Source: Aplectana chamaeleonis (lineage: Eukaryota > Nematoda > Chromadorea > Rhabditida > Cosmocercidae). From it: a stretch of 64,000 nucleotides of DNA. A program made the position numbers and the translations under genes. Location: positions 1-64,000 of the forward strand of contig JAPDOI010001357.1 of assembly GCA_029168955.1 (NCBI GenBank), in the 5' to 3' direction. This document shows, in pieces, positions 1-10,944 of the stretch (positions are counted from its first letter, which is position 1; every line of letters starts with the position of its first letter). The notes under the pieces were generated by a model that had not been told where the DNA came from, did not search any database, and worked only from the letters and a program-made list of their open reading frames with translations.

Positions 1-499
1 CTTATTCGCCTGTTATTACTGCTTCCCCTTTTTAATGAATTTAAGTACTCTTTCCGACTAGACGACCCACCCAAAAGAACTGAATTTTCGTGGTGTTTCA
101 TACAGTGGGTTCGGAATTGATAAGGACACCCCTGAAAACCACAGTCTTTATGTTTAAATTGAGTGCGGCGTTTGGTAATGCTCATAAATGAATTCAGCAA
201 GGTAAATAACTTCTGTTCACTTGTTTCTATAACAATAGCATAATATTGTAATATTTTATTTTGAATTGTTACATTATCCGCCGTTTGAAAATGATAATGG
301 ACACTATTAAAAAACAAAAATTATTAAACAAGGAATGAACAAAACATACACATACATGAAATCTAATATGATATCGCACCTCCAGAGTTGAAAGAGCATG
401 GCCGTTTTCGAAATTAATTAGAATTTTATTCAGTTGAAAGCGTCAGCTGAAGAAAAATTTAGTTTGAACTATTGGGTGGGAAGGTGGTATGGATTTATT
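1..499. other. AT-rich stretch, no gene recognised
   Basis: No convincing coding sequence, RNA gene or bounded repeat is visible. The stretch is AT-rich and leads into the foldback element that starts near 500. Confidence 0.4.
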
Positions 500-890
500 A
501 ATAATTCTGATTTTAGGAAATGTAATGAAATAGTTGAAAGTATGATTTGGCAGTCGAGTTTGAACCAACTCATATTACAAGAGTTGTGCCGAAACGAGAG
601 ATCGGATTGTATGAGCTTATCCGTAAGAACATATCAAAGCAAAATCACGCGTGATATGAAACAAACACTTGATTTTACTTCACTTAATACGTGAAGATCG
701 CATTCCAGCTCTGACAAACGAGCTTTACTGCTTGCCTTATCACGCGTGATTTTGCTTTGATATGTTCTACGGATAAGCTCATACAGATACGATCTCTCGT
801 TTCCCACAACTCTTGTAAATAGTTGGTTCAAACTCGACTGCCAAATCATACTTTCAACTATTTCATTTACATTTCCGAAAAATCAAATTA
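500..890. repeat. Foldback (palindromic) element, GATTTGGC class
   Basis: Two inverted arms (about 510-655 and 740-885) face each other across a short spacer. Both carry AGTATGATTTGGCAGTCGAG-like sequence and AATCACGCGTGAT near the loop. The arms are diverged but clearly complementary. Short ORFs on both strands come from the palindrome and are not genes. It resembles the foldbacks near 7.6, 22.8, 29.7 and 63.0 kb. Confidence 0.75.
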
Positions 891-1085
891 TTCTACGCCA
901 AATCGTTCTCAGGAATATTTCAAAACTTTTTCCATTTTTCTTCACCTACCCCCTTTTAACTTTGAGTATATTTCTAAAAATTTCAGAAAAAACAGCCATG
1001 CCAAATCTTTACTTTTGCCAGGAACCTAAACTTTCAGGAATTTCATTTATTTTTCCTGAAGGTTTCCTTTCCTAACATGATTTAT

Positions 1086-1206
1086 GCCTGGTGGTGTTAA
1101 TTCAAAGCAAACCCACTGATGCCCCTGCCTCCTCCTCTCTATGCGACGTCCCTGCACGCTCTGCACTGATGTCCTGCACACGTTCTACGGCGCTCTGCGC
1201 ACACCC
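1086..1206 (-). repeat. Left remnant of the 42-bp satellite array
   Basis: Degenerate units of the array that continues at 1540, with pieces such as TTCTACGGCGCTCTGCGCAC and CCATTTGGGTC. The array is interrupted by the MITE at 1216-1530, whose target duplication is itself made of array sequence (ATTTGGGTC / ATTTGGATC). Confidence 0.6.
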
Positions 1207-1215
1207 ATTTGGGTC

Positions 1216-1530
1216 ACAAGCACGCTCATGCCGATCATTTTTTCCGCAGGGCTACCGTAACCCTCCTTCGGAAGTTTTTCCAGGAGTGTCAGCCTGGATA
1301 TGAGCACATCGCGTTCATAGCCAACCATCATCTTTGCATAATTTCAGACATCCTCAGCCACTTCCCAGTGGCTATCTCGAAGAGAGCGGTGTGTGAATGA
1401 CTGCATACCGCTTCTCTCCCTCTTTCATATCCCGCATGTTATGAGCGTGTGTTATCGTTCGTTATCATGTTTTGTTCAAGAATGATTACGGTAGCCCTGC
1501 GGAAAAAATTATCGGCATGGGCGTGCTTGT
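1216..1530. mobile_element. Mutator-like MITE, copy 1
   Basis: A 315-bp element with long terminal inverted repeats starting ACAAGCACGC and ending GCGTGCTTGT; the next bases also match inversely (CATGCCGAT, CCGCAGGGCTACCGTAA). It is flanked by ATTTGGGTC (1207-1215) and ATTTGGATC (1531-1539), a 9-bp duplication with one mismatch. Nine-bp duplications and long TIRs are typical of MULEs. Related copies lie at 13562-13894 and 20309-20630. No transposase is present. Confidence 0.75.
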
Positions 1531-1539
1531 ATTTGGATC

Positions 1540-2335
1540 CCGCAAACTTTCTACGGCGTCTTGCAAACACTTCCACTTGGTCACCTCTACAGTTTTATGG
1601 CGTCCAACGTACTTTCATTTGGGTCAGCGTACACTTTCTACGGCGTACTGCGCACACCCATTTAGGGTCCCGCACACTTTCTACGGCGTCCGGACCGCAC
1701 TGCGTTATTTGGGTCCCACACATCTTTTTCTACGGCGTCCGACGCACTCTCATTTGGGTCCCACACACTTTCTACGGCGTCCGACGCACCTGCTTATTTG
1801 GGTCCCACACATGTTTCTACGGCGTCCGACGCACTCTCATTTGGGTCCCACACACTTTCTTACGGCGTCCGGACGCACTCTTTATTTGGGTCCCACACGT
1901 TTTCGGCTACGGCGTCCGGACGCACTCTCATTTGGGTCCCACACACTTTTTACATGGCGTCCGACGCACTCTCATTTGGGTCCCCACACACTTTCTACGT
2001 GGCGCCCGACGCACTGTTATTTGGGTCCCACACGTTTTCTACGGCGTCCTACACGCACTCTCATTTGGGTCCCACACACTTTCTACGGCGTCCCGACGCT
2101 TTGTTATTTGGGTCCCACACATTTCTCTACGGCGTCCTACGCACTGTTATTTGGGTCCCACACATTTTCTACGGCGTCCGATGCACTGTTATTTGGGTCC
2201 CACACACTTTCTACGGCGTTCTGCGCACTCCTACTGGGGTCCCGCACACTTTCTACAGCGTCTTGCGCACCCCTACTGGGGTTCCGCACACTATCTAAGG
2301 CGTTCTGTGGATTTCTTCTGATTTCACACCGTGCG
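1540..2335 (-). repeat. 42-bp minisatellite array R1
   Basis: About 18 head-to-tail copies of a 42-bp unit containing CTACGGCGTCCGACGCAC and TTTGGGTCCCACACA, with small indels. Because 42 is a multiple of three the array stays open in several frames; these ORFs are a by-product of the period. Read on the minus strand, the unit aligns over its full length with those of arrays R2 (19.2-20.3 kb) and R3 (21.6-22.6 kb). Confidence 0.9.
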
Positions 2336-2339
2336 GCGT

Positions 2340-2519
2340 TCTAAAATACATCCTAAGATCCCGCCGTATTGATTTTGAAGCGTTCAATCCTAAACAAATG
2401 CCTATCAGTGACGGTGTTTATTTCATTAGATCATTTTTACGAATGAGGTAAACGTCGGATGGTTTATAATAATAACATGTTTACGTGTTTTTGTCTCACT
2501 TGACCCTCAATTTTGAGGA
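2340..2519. other. Unassigned spacer
   Basis: Sequence between the satellite array and the next repeat. I see no gene or repeat structure in it. Confidence 0.3.
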
Positions 2520-2895
2520 GTCCCGCAAAAATTGAGCTACCAACTTCAAATTTTGTCAGGAGCTAACGGCAATCATAACAAACTTTCTGGCCAAGAAATC
2601 AAAGCACCTGAAGCTCAACGATAAGTGTTCCAACAAGATCATGTAACACCAACTGAAAAAAGGAGATGAACTCCTTTTTTCGACCAAAATCACGTAGTTT
2701 TTGACAATTTTTCTCGAATCTCAGGTAACCATTCCAGACCATTTTTGAACAGTTATTCAACTTTCTAAAGTATATTAAATGCAAAAGAACGGACTTCTAC
2801 GTTCACTCTGGACCCCGGATACTGAGATCAGGGCGTTGCGCGATGGCGAATCAAAGCCAAATCTGGTGAGCGCTTTCGCGCTCACCACAATTCGG
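2520..2895 (-). repeat. Dispersed repeat with a perfect GC hairpin, copy 1
   Basis: On the minus strand the copy opens with a hairpin (GGTGAGCGC/GCGCTCACC) followed by AGATTTGGCTTTGATTCGCC. It then matches the copy at 6668-7020 on the plus strand over roughly 300 bp (for example ATGGTCTGGAATGGTT versus ATGGTTTGGGATGGTT). Shorter relatives lie at 12562 and 20970. It abuts the truncated 3' end of the mariner element. Confidence 0.65.
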
Positions 2896-2899
2896 CATA

Positions 2900-4189
2900 G
2901 AAAGTGATCAAATTGGATATCACATTTTTATCCAAATTTCTCCAGGCTTCGAGTACAGCAGCCTTTTAGCTCGTATACGGTCCCCATACTGCTTGTTATT
3001 CGCGTAAATCTGGCGCACAATTATGCCCCAGATATTCTCTATCGGGTTGCAGTCAGGACTACACGCTGGGCACATTCCATCACGCGAACTCGGTTTTGTT
3101 GAAGCCACGCCTTTGTGGATCTACTGGAGTCATGGACCGCAGCGTTATCTTTGCTGGAAAATGTAGCGTTGACGCCTGATTCCAGTGAAGAACGGCAGAA
3201 GATGCACACGCAATGTTTCTTGATACTCCTCCGAATCCATCCGACACGAAGTGAAGATTATTTCCAAAAGACCTTCGCTGCAGAATGCTCCCCAACACAT
3301 CAGCGAACCGCCTCCGAAATTTCTTCGACTAAATGCCATCGGATCCTTGCGAAGAGTAGCATCGAGCACCGTCAGGTCCATCAAGGTCAAACTTCTTTTC
3401 ATCGGAGAAAATTACCTGGAACATGTCGCCTTTATCTTTTCAATTTTTATCGGGTTTTTAGAGAATCCCTTACCTTTGACCAGTCTGTTGCCATGTTGTT
3501 CCTTGCAAACCGGAGTCGAGCTACTTTGTGGGCTTCTGAGAGTGATGGCGCCTTCTTCATCACTTGGTGGGCGATGTTTTCGTCTGCGTTTACGACGCAC
3601 CAAACAGTAGTCTTCGGCACATTGAGCGACAACTGAGCCCTCACTTGGTTGAGAGACAGACTACTGTTTGAGCAGAGTCGGCTTATCCTCCGTGCATCCC
3701 TGCCGCTGACCTTTCTTGGGCGTCCAGGACTCTTCGCCAAGCTGTAGGAGTCTGGATCTCGTAGGAACTGGCTGATGCAGTTGGGGGAACGTCCGAGCTG
3801 GGAGGCAATTCGACGTTGGCTCAGCTCGGCAGCGATGGGGGCACGTATTTGGGCTTTTTCGGAAACGGTAAGCGATGTACCACGGCCCATGATTGGAATA
3901 AAGATGTTGGGTGACCTCGTGTTGCGCTCATGTAATGAACTTGTAACGGGAAAATTTGTTCGAAGTGAAAAATTCCATTTTTTGCAGAGTGTCCCTATCA
4001 TTTCCGAATAGTGAAATTTTCTAAATGTAAAGGCAAAATCTTATGAAATTAGGCACGGTTTCAAAGAAGTTGCGAACAGAGGTTTTTTATCACGCTGAAT
4101 TCATTGATGAACAGTATTCATCACCATTCCCAGAAATTTTTTGAAAATCTCATTTTTTAGAGGTGTCCCTATCATTTCCGAACGCACTG
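2900..4189 (-). mobile_element. Tc1/mariner element, 3' truncated
   Basis: The upstream end (4189, minus strand) reads GTGCGTTCGGAAATGATAGG next to a TA dinucleotide at 4190-4191, as expected for a Tc1/mariner terminus. A second copy of the end motif (GTCCCTATCATTTCCGAA) lies inside near 3990. No matching inverted end is visible at the low-coordinate side, where the GC-hairpin repeat begins, so the element looks truncated there. Confidence 0.75.
2920..3904 (-). pseudogene. Tc1-like transposase, frameshifted
   Basis: A DD34E-type transposase in at least three broken frames on the minus strand. The N-terminal part (3904 to about 3440, beginning MGRGTSLTVSEKAQI) has paired helix-turn-helix features: a first helical domain with ASQLGRSPNCISQFL, a GRP(R)K linker, then a second domain. 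The middle part carries the first catalytic Asp in FSDEKKFD near 3400 and the family motif GGGSLMCWGAF near 3310. The last part (3108-2920) has PACSPDCNPIENIWG with the catalytic Glu. Frameshifts lie near 3440, 3330 and 3120, and a stop follows SDGI near 3340. In life the enzyme binds the TIRs and moves the element by cut and paste. This copy cannot make a working protein. Confidence 0.85.
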
Positions 4190-4191
4190 TA

Positions 4192-4918
4192 TATGTTCGT
4201 TGCATACATTTCACATGTTGCTCTGTGCTTCTACATGTTTAGAAGCGAAAACATCAGAAAATGATCCGGTAGCAGCATGCGAACACCTTTTTTTACCAGA
4301 GTGAGTCGTCTATTCCGAAAGAGTATCTGAACGTATTTTTGTAGGCATACCGGGCGACGATAAACCATGTCAGGACGGCGCTTTGCAGTGACATACGACG
4401 TATTGAATCGACGGAAAGGACTGCTCAATGCTTAATTTGATGGAATTTTGAAGTATCGCAATTCTATCCACAATGAGACGCTCATGAGCTGGGATGATAG
4501 GATATCGGCGTATTTCATGGTATGTACGCCTCACATGTTTCTTGTTCTCTCTTCTGACTACCAGAATATTTCTTCTCAGCGGAACATGGAGTCGTCTGTC
4601 GAATTCGGCTCTCATATAGTGAAAATTCAAGCCATTATCAATATTGATGGCTTCAAATTGAATTCCCAGACGAGGTACGGAATCACTAGTTCCTTATGAT
4701 TATTTCCTACTTCTTTATCATGTGCAGAGATTGAACAAGAGTCTTGAGGGACATAAGCCCTGCGTTGCGGTTCTACCAGAAATGTCTTCTGATGTTTAGC
4801 TTCACTCGTGGGTTTGGGAAACCGACGCGAGGAGACCTCAATATTGTCTTTACACGTCTTCTTATAGAACATATTACAACAGTATTGATTGACGGTAACG
4901 TTGTTGGTGATTGTGAAC
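4192..4918. other. Unassigned region
   Basis: About 700 bp with no convincing exon or repeat boundary. Short ORFs on both strands have no family signature. Confidence 0.3.
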
Positions 4919-4959
4919 CGAAATTTCATTTCCAGATTTGTGTCTGTGTGAAGACAACC

Positions 4960-5290
4960 AGTTGCCGGGAAATAGCCGCGAAACAGCCGAGAAATAGCCC
5001 ACCAGGCTCCGCAGCGGCTCTTGGTGGACTAATTTTCGGCTATTTCGCAACTATTTTGCGGACAATTGCTTTAGGCCGCAGCGAAATAGCCGAGAAATAA
5101 CCGAGATCCAGCCGCGAAATAGCCGGGAAATAGCCCACCAGGAGCCGCTGCGGAGCCTGGTGGGCTATTTCTCGGCTATATCTCGGCCAAAACTCTCGGA
5201 GTACCTTCACAGTTTTTCGGCTGTTTTCGATCTAAGCTGATTTTTGTAGTTATTCGATAGCGTTTTTCATCGTGACCACTGCCTTTAACA
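4960..5290. mobile_element. AAATAGCC-rich palindromic segment ending in a TTAA-type terminus
   Basis: Contains inverted copies of GCCGAGAAATAGCCCACCAG and CTGGTGGGCTATTTCTCGGC around a spacer, then a terminal block that reads outward as TTAAAGGCAGTGGTCACGAT. The same terminus occurs at 62765, and a related one (GGCAGCGTTCACGAT) at 35680, 43626 and 52480. A matching left terminus was not identified, so the left border is uncertain. Confidence 0.5.
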
Positions 5291-5727
5291 GCCATATTTG
5301 AAGCGCGCGCTCCTGCAACGAAACATCGCAGCACGTGCTCCTGTGGTAGAGCTTTTCAGTGACTCTGAGAATTTCGGCATGGCTATTGCTCAGACTTTGG
5401 GATTGGCGGACCGCCGGCATTTCCTTGGCGAGCAAAACCTTTCCCGGTGTCGGACAGCCATTAGCCGGCGGTCCGTCAGGACGTTGGCCGACCGCTGGCA
5501 GTCTCTTGGCTAATATCTGGCAGCCAGATGTTGAGCAATCATTTGCCAGCGGTCCGCCAGTCTCTTGGCAGACCCATCAGTCGAGGTGGGTTCCTCACCG
5601 CAGATCGTTGCCTTGGAGATCGCCTACGCAACGATCTGAGGTGGGAGACCCACCCCACCTCCCCCCTAGCCGTGGGGACTTCCCCCTCAGCTGCCAAAAA
5701 TATGCTAGCCTCTGTAGAGTGACTTCA

Positions 5728-6049
5728 GGGGTCGTATTCGCCATCAACCCGCCGGGGAGTCGAAGGGTAGATGAGGTAAAATTTCAGTACAAACTGCGCG
5801 CTCCACGGCCACCTCTCGCCTCCCTTGGTTTCCCTCACGACCGCCGGAATTTTTCGAATAGCATAGCTGAAGAATGGCCGCTTCGCGATGGAATCTTTAT
5901 CTTTTCTCAGTGATATCGATACGTAACACAGCTTGCATTTCCATCTTACATGGTGTAAGATGGGTTGATCTGCTCCTCTGCCGCTCGCGGTATCATCCAT
6001 TCCGCTTCCCTTCGACTACCCTCGGCGGGTTGTTGGCGAATACGACCCC
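5728..6049. mobile_element. Small TIR element inside the TATA module
   Basis: Terminal inverted repeats GGGGTCGTATTCGCCA and its complement TGGCGAATACGACCCC bound a 322-bp insertion; the match continues with a further CAACCCGCCG. Joining the flanks rebuilds a module like that at 11138, so this element split a pre-existing copy. The target duplication is not clear. Confidence 0.6.
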
Positions 6050-6122
6050 AGGTCACCTTCCAGGGCCGGCATCAAAGTGCCGAGTGAGCACTCATTAGAG
6101 TGAATAGCCTTATATACCGGCT
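6050..6122 (-). promoter_or_regulatory. TATA-box module, copy M1
   Basis: On the minus strand: GGTATATAAGGC, then a TCACTC block, a short hairpin (CGGCA...TGCCG) and CCTGGAAGGTGACC. Beyond the inserted element the module continues at about 5727-5690 with AGCATATTTTTGGCAGCTGA. Three other copies share this order: 11138 (+), 18057 (-) and 33075 (-). That it acts as a promoter is inferred from the TATA box and the conservation. Confidence 0.45.
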
Positions 6123-6667
6123 GGGCTTATCAATGAAACCAGTGATCAAACTATAACATGTTAGAACGTCAATTCTCTCGAGTGCCAGCCATGTGACGAC
6201 TCAGTGCCAAGCGAAGGCCACTGGGCGGTTATGCGCCAGCCGAGTGCCGATTGCTGGATAACTGCGTTTTTATGAGCTCGGTAATTTCGAAGTTTGATTG
6301 CCCTCGCCAGCTGAATGCAATTCATCACACAGCTTTCAGGCAGCTGGCGCATTTTCGCCAGCGGTCCTCCGCTAGCTCTGCATAATTGAGATGCCAAGGA
6401 TGAGCCAACCGTCGGCCTCGTAATTGCCAATTGCCGGCTGAATGCCTGTATCACCCAGCTGTTAGGCAACTGGCACCAGGGCTGTGCGTAATTACGAATT
6501 ACGGTTTACGATTTACGAATTACGGGTGCTTTTGGCAATTTTTTTACGATTTACGAATTACGAAATTTGGGACTAAAATAGTAACGAATCGTAACAAATC
6601 GTAATAAAACGTGAAAACGCGATTAAATGAGCGATGAGAATCTGCGGTCTAGTAAAAATATAGAATT

Positions 6668-7020
6668 GTGGTGCGCGCGAAGCGCGCACCAGATTTGGTT
6701 TTGAATCGGCCCCGCGCGCAACCCCTTTTCCGAAATCTCAGTTCAGAGCGAACATATAAATTAGCTCTAAATTGCATTAAAAAGAGCGCGAAAAGTTGGT
6801 TATAACGCTCTAAAATGGTTTGGGATGGTTTGCTGGTTTTCGAGTAAAAAGTGAAAGACCGCGCGTTTTTGTTGTTAATTTCCTTTTTTTTTCAGACGGC
6901 GTTCACGATCTTGCGGGTACACTTAAAATTGAGCTAGGAAGCTCATTTTTGGACTGGAGGCTGGAAATGGATGCAGGTCGCTGCTATTCCATTTTGAACT
7001 TGATACCTTAACTTTGAAGG
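6668..7020 (+). repeat. Dispersed repeat with a perfect GC hairpin, copy 2
   Basis: Starts GTGGTGCGCGCGAAGCGCGC (a perfect hairpin), then CACCAGATTTGGTTTTGAAT. The following ~300 bp match the minus-strand copy at 2520-2895. It includes a run of T ending TTTTTTTTCAG before ACGGCGTTCACGATC, which echoes the TTAA-type MITE termini. Confidence 0.6.
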
Positions 7021-7632
7021 GTACCTCAAAATCGTGGGTTTACATACTAAATTAGCCGTGGAGCACGAAAACTGCTTTTTTTCTGCTACGGCTGTGGAGA
7101 CCGGGGTGTGTGGGTGAGTCTTCAGCCAATCAACACAGGTCGTCGGAGGTAAGTACTGAACTTGTCAGAATTCTTACTCATGGCATGTGATCGATCGATA
7201 ATCAATATTATCGATTTTCGAGCTTTTTGCACAAAATGCGGCGAGGAGTGGTGAATGCTGGTGGGATTGGTTTTCTTGGTTGGGGAATTTTGCTCATCAG
7301 TCGTTATCGATAAATACCAATCAATAGTATTGATTTTTTCGCCTGTTGCACAAAATGCCGCAATGATTTTTGATTTTTGATGGCTCTAACAAGTCACCTG
7401 TTAGGGAAATTCTTCTCATCATGCAAGATCAAATATTAATGATCAATAATATCGAGTTCTCACATGTTGCACCAAATGCGGCAATTAGTTTTATTTTTTA
7501 TGGTTGTAACTCAAATTTTTCAAAATTTGTACTCATACGACAATATCGTCTGTTAGATGCTTCATCATTCCGAAATGAAAATCGTTGAGCAAAATCGAAG
7601 TCAGAAAGGGAACCTTCGGGAAAAATATGTGA
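7021..7632. other. Unassigned AT-rich interior of H1
   Basis: Contains three loosely repeated blocks around ATCGATAAT...TTGCACAAAATGC (7190-7240, 7300-7360, 7440-7480), suggesting an old tandem triplication of about 120 bp. No gene is seen. Confidence 0.4.
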
Positions 7633-8157
7633 AATTTCTGAAAATTTAGCTTCCTGGCAAAAGTAACGATTTGGTGATAGTGAAAAAAAAACTTCAAAAA
7701 TATCTTGAAATATCTTAAAAATGATTTGGCGTGAAATAACCTGGAAAAATAAAAAAGCTAGGAAATGAAGTGAAATAACCAAAAATGCGATTTGGTGGTC
7801 GATCATTTCACAAGCTTCTCCGTTAAACTTATCAAAACGAAATCAAGCACGACATGGAATGGAGCGTCGCTTTCACCTAGTTTGACCTATGCTGATTCCC
7901 TCATTACAGCTTTCAAAAATGGCCTAATGTTTCCGTTGCGCGCTTGATTTCGTTTTGATAAGTTTAACGGAGAAGCTTGTGAAATGATCGACCACCAAAT
8001 CGCATTTTTGGTTATTTCACTTCATTTCCTAGCTTTTTTATTTTTCCAGGTTATTTCACGCCAAATCATTTTTAAGATATTTCAAGATATTTTTGAAGTT
8101 TTTTTTTCACTATCACCAAATCGTTACTTTTGCCAGGAAGCTAAATTTTCAGAAATT
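7633..8157. repeat. Near-perfect palindrome (216-bp arms)
   Basis: Left arm 7633-7848 and right arm about 7942-8157 are reverse complements with no mismatch that I could find; the spacer is about 93 bp. The arms contain GATTTGGTGATAGTGAAA, ATGATTTGGCGTGAAATAAC and GCGATTTGGTGG, the recurrent words of this foldback class. Identical ORFs on opposite strands are products of the palindrome. Confidence 0.85.
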
Positions 8158-9289
8158 AACACTTTCAATACAACACAACTTCAACACTTTCAAATTTAAC
8201 ACACCTAATATTTGATTACTGTTTAAAATTTCAATTTTCGGTGAACCCTTTCCCGTGCATGCCCGGCCGGTCGAAGTCAGCAGTAGGTCAGTCATGGAGA
8301 ACTATAATTGTTGATAACGAGCTTTAGGAATGACCAATCGCTCCCCTTCTCACTCTGACGGACCAAACTTATTGTTTGGTTCCAACCTTTCCTTGCCCTA
8401 AGCCGAGCCAGGTCGGTAGCTTCACAGCTATTTACTTTCATGGAATGCCCTTGTCACATGATGAACACCAGAGACGCAGACCTTTAATGGAGCTGCAGTC
8501 TCTAACGGACCAAAATTTCGGTCCGCAGTTGCAGACAGGCGCTGTTGCACCACGTACTGCAAACAGAATCATGCTGTGACCGCGAGGTCCTGATATGATT
8601 GATATTCGTCCCAGCACCACTATCTTCTAGCTCTCTGTAAACTTCTAAAGCGGTCGTCTGCAACTGCGTACAGCAAATCCATTCCGATATAAATAGACAG
8701 TAAAGATGGGGCTCGGCTCTAAGGACTTGGCTGGCTCATGGATCAAATAGAGGTTGGAACCCATTATACACTTCATTGCCGAGTTTTGCGGAGATATCAA
8801 AAACAACCTTCCCCACGCATCCATCTTTAGCGGTTGAAAAGATACAAGCAAAAAAGAGGAACTTCGTGAATTCAAATCTGCCGGAGAATCGGGAAATTAT
8901 TTTTCTAACCTGAAAACATTATTCGAAAAAAGATTTTTACGGGGACTCCCAAATTAACCTTTGATGTCTATCTCCAGAGGCTACGAGAGAAGAGGGGGTA
9001 ATTTCAAAATTTGGTTTGAAACATCTCAAAGAAATTATGGCTGCAGAGTCTCCTACTTTTTCAAAGAAGTTTTCAAATGTTTTAATAGTAAGGAGCAAAT
9101 TCTGAACGCAAAAAAAAGAAGATGGAGAACCTAATTTTTGAAAGCACAGATTTTGGGGGAGCCCTTACCATTTCGCATTTCAAAATCCTAATCAACCTTC
9201 ACCTTTCAGACCGCCTTTGTGCACTACTGCAAATGCTGAGCACAAACTGCATCCCAAGGTTCTCTGGGAAAGAAATCTGCTGCCCCTGT
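8158..9289. other. Interior of H1, no gene recognised
   Basis: About 1.1 kb with no recognisable protein motif. A pair of diverged complementary stretches around 8500-8560 (GACCAAAATTTCGGTCCGCA) hints at an old hairpin repeat; GCCAAATTCCGGTCCGCAAT at 34852 is similar. Confidence 0.3.
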
Positions 9290-10175
9290 TTACCACCCTC
9301 GTCTACTTGGTGTGTTCCTGGACCCATCATCGCGTTTTCACGAAAACACACTTATTCGAGGTGCTACGGCCAACACGCGAAATAGCATCCTCCGTGCTCT
9401 GGCGTGCACCACGTGGGGTAGCACAAAGGAAGTTTTACGCACAACGTACAAGACCATGATATAGCCAACTCTGGAACATGGGGCTCCGTTATGGACCAGA
9501 CATCTGTCAGAGGCGTCCTGGAACAAGTACAGAACTCTGCACTACGTGTCATCACTGGCTGCCCAAGGTCAACTCCCATATCCCATCTCCATCAAGAATG
9601 TGCAGTTCTTCCTGTCAAACAACACTGCCAGCTGCAATCTCAACAGTTCCACTTTGGCATTATTAAGAACGCCGCACATCCCAACTACCCACTTCTGTCA
9701 TATGATCCACATCACCGTAATATTCGCAAACCACTCCATGCTGCTATTTCTACATTGGATCGTCAAAGATGGGCCACCTCTGAGCTCACACAAAAGAGGC
9801 TACAACAAATCGAGCACACTAGATTTGTGTCTGAGTACCTGACCTGCGCCCCTTCCAACCCGATCCTTGGTGTCGTGCCTCCTACAGTTGATGATAGTGA
9901 GGAAGATCTGCCCAGGCGCTCTCGCGTCACTCTGGCAGGTCTACGTTGCTATCATTCTTCATACCTCAAAGCCTACGTACACAGGATTGACGAGTCGGTC
10001 CCAGATAAATGTCCTGACTGTCAGAATACTGGGCATGATTCATTGAATTTATTTTCATGCTCCGCCAGACCTACTTCTCTGTCTGCTCGTGATATGTGGA
10101 ACAAGCCGTGTGATGTAGCTGCCTTTCTACGCCTATGATAAGAAACTGCTGTGGCCGATAAGAAGAAGAAGAAGA
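9290..10175 (+). pseudogene. Non-LTR retrotransposon (LINE) 3' fragment
   Basis: The C-terminal part of a jockey/CR1/RTE-like reverse transcriptase ORF. Reading from 9303, the thumb-like region shows LGVFLDPSSRFHENTLIRG and LRALACTTWGSTKEVL, an in-frame TAG near 9461, then PTLEHGAPLWT. A frameshift near 9525 moves to the frame with VQNSALRVITGCPRSTPISH and HLHQE. The tail (to 10138) has LPRRSRVTLAGLRCYHSSYL and a CPDCQNTGHDSLNLFSC zinc-binding motif, usual at the end of these ORFs. The copy ends in a short (AAG)n run at 10161-10174, a common LINE tail. The fragment is 5' truncated and dead, as usual for LINE insertions. Confidence 0.85.
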
Positions 10176-10676
10176 CCGCCGTCTCCACCCCAACAAACGT
10201 GGAGGAACGCTTATAACTCCGTTCAGAACAACGCTTTACAAATTTAGAGCGTACTCGTTTTCTGCGTGAAGAAGTGGTTTGGTAAATGTATATCCCCTTT
10301 GGGATGGCCACCTTATCCAAGCATCCTCCCTCAAAAGGTTAAGGCTAAAACTATCCAACCGTAAATTTTTTCTCATCACGGTGTTGCCCTCCTTGGCTTC
10401 AACTGAACTGTGTTTGGTAGAGCGATGATTCCCTATGCTTTCGTATTCAAAAGTTGGGCGAAACCTGGCACAGGTGTGGTACTTAAATAAACTTAGAGTT
10501 TCCATTTTCCCTATTAAAGTCGTTCCTATCCCACGTATGTGTACTGAATATTTATTCAAGTGCTGCTCCAAAAATGTCACTTTGAAATCCAACCTCCTGC
10601 CTACTTCGATATGGAAACACCTCATCACTGAAATGCTACGGTGTTTCCACATCGAATGAGGTTTGGGTCATGTGTG
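10176..10676. other. Interior of H1 3' of the LINE
   Basis: No gene. Two complementary stretches (about 10255-10275 and 10600-10660, AAACCACTTC / TTTCCACATCGAATGAGGTT) hint at another short inverted repeat. From about 10690 the TTACGATTTACG strings of the H1 right end begin. Confidence 0.3.
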
Positions 10677-10944
10677 GGCTTATTACTCATTATCAGTTAC
10701 GATTTACGAATTACGAGGAATTTCAAAAATTACGATTTACGATTTACGAAATTACAAAATTCAGTTACGCACAGCCCTGACTGGCACATATTCGCCAGAC
10801 GTCCGTTGCTGGCATTAAATGACATGCCAAGTATATGCCAACTGTTGGCCTCGTGATAGCCATTGGCCAGCTAAATGCCAGCTATTCTCCCGCTGTTGAG
10901 GAACCGGCGAATTTTCGCCGGCGCTCCGCCGCTCCCAATGACTG

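Larger units (their letters stand above)
5291..6476. repeat. Old GC-rich dispersed repeat, interrupted
   Basis: Rich in TGGC/GCCA words (GCCAGCGGTCCGCC, GCCGGCGGTCCGTC, GGCAGCTGGCGC). It continues after 10788 with similar words, because the hAT-like element at 6477-10779 inserted into it. It also contains the TIR element at 5728-6049 and the TATA-bearing module at 6050-6122. No protein is encoded. Confidence 0.5.
6477..10779. mobile_element. hAT-like element H1 (4.3 kb, non-autonomous, nested)
   Basis: Ends CAGGGCTGTGCGTAATTACG and ...CGCACAGCCCTG. Perfect 8-bp target duplications ACTGGCAC flank it at 6469-6476 and 10780-10787. The 8-bp duplication and a CA-G-G-start TIR fit the hAT superfamily. 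Just inside both ends are strings of TTACGATTTACGAATTACG. No hAT transposase is visible. The interior holds a GC-hairpin repeat, a palindrome (7633-8157) and a LINE 3' end (9290-10175). Confidence 0.8.

Noticed and set aside
1449..2344. Two 290-residue plus-strand ORFs
   Set aside because: Translation of array R1 in two frames at once; the sequence is repeat-driven.
3115..3636. 173-residue plus-strand ORF opposite the mariner transposase
   Set aside because: Antisense shadow of the transposase, which has clear family motifs on the minus strand.
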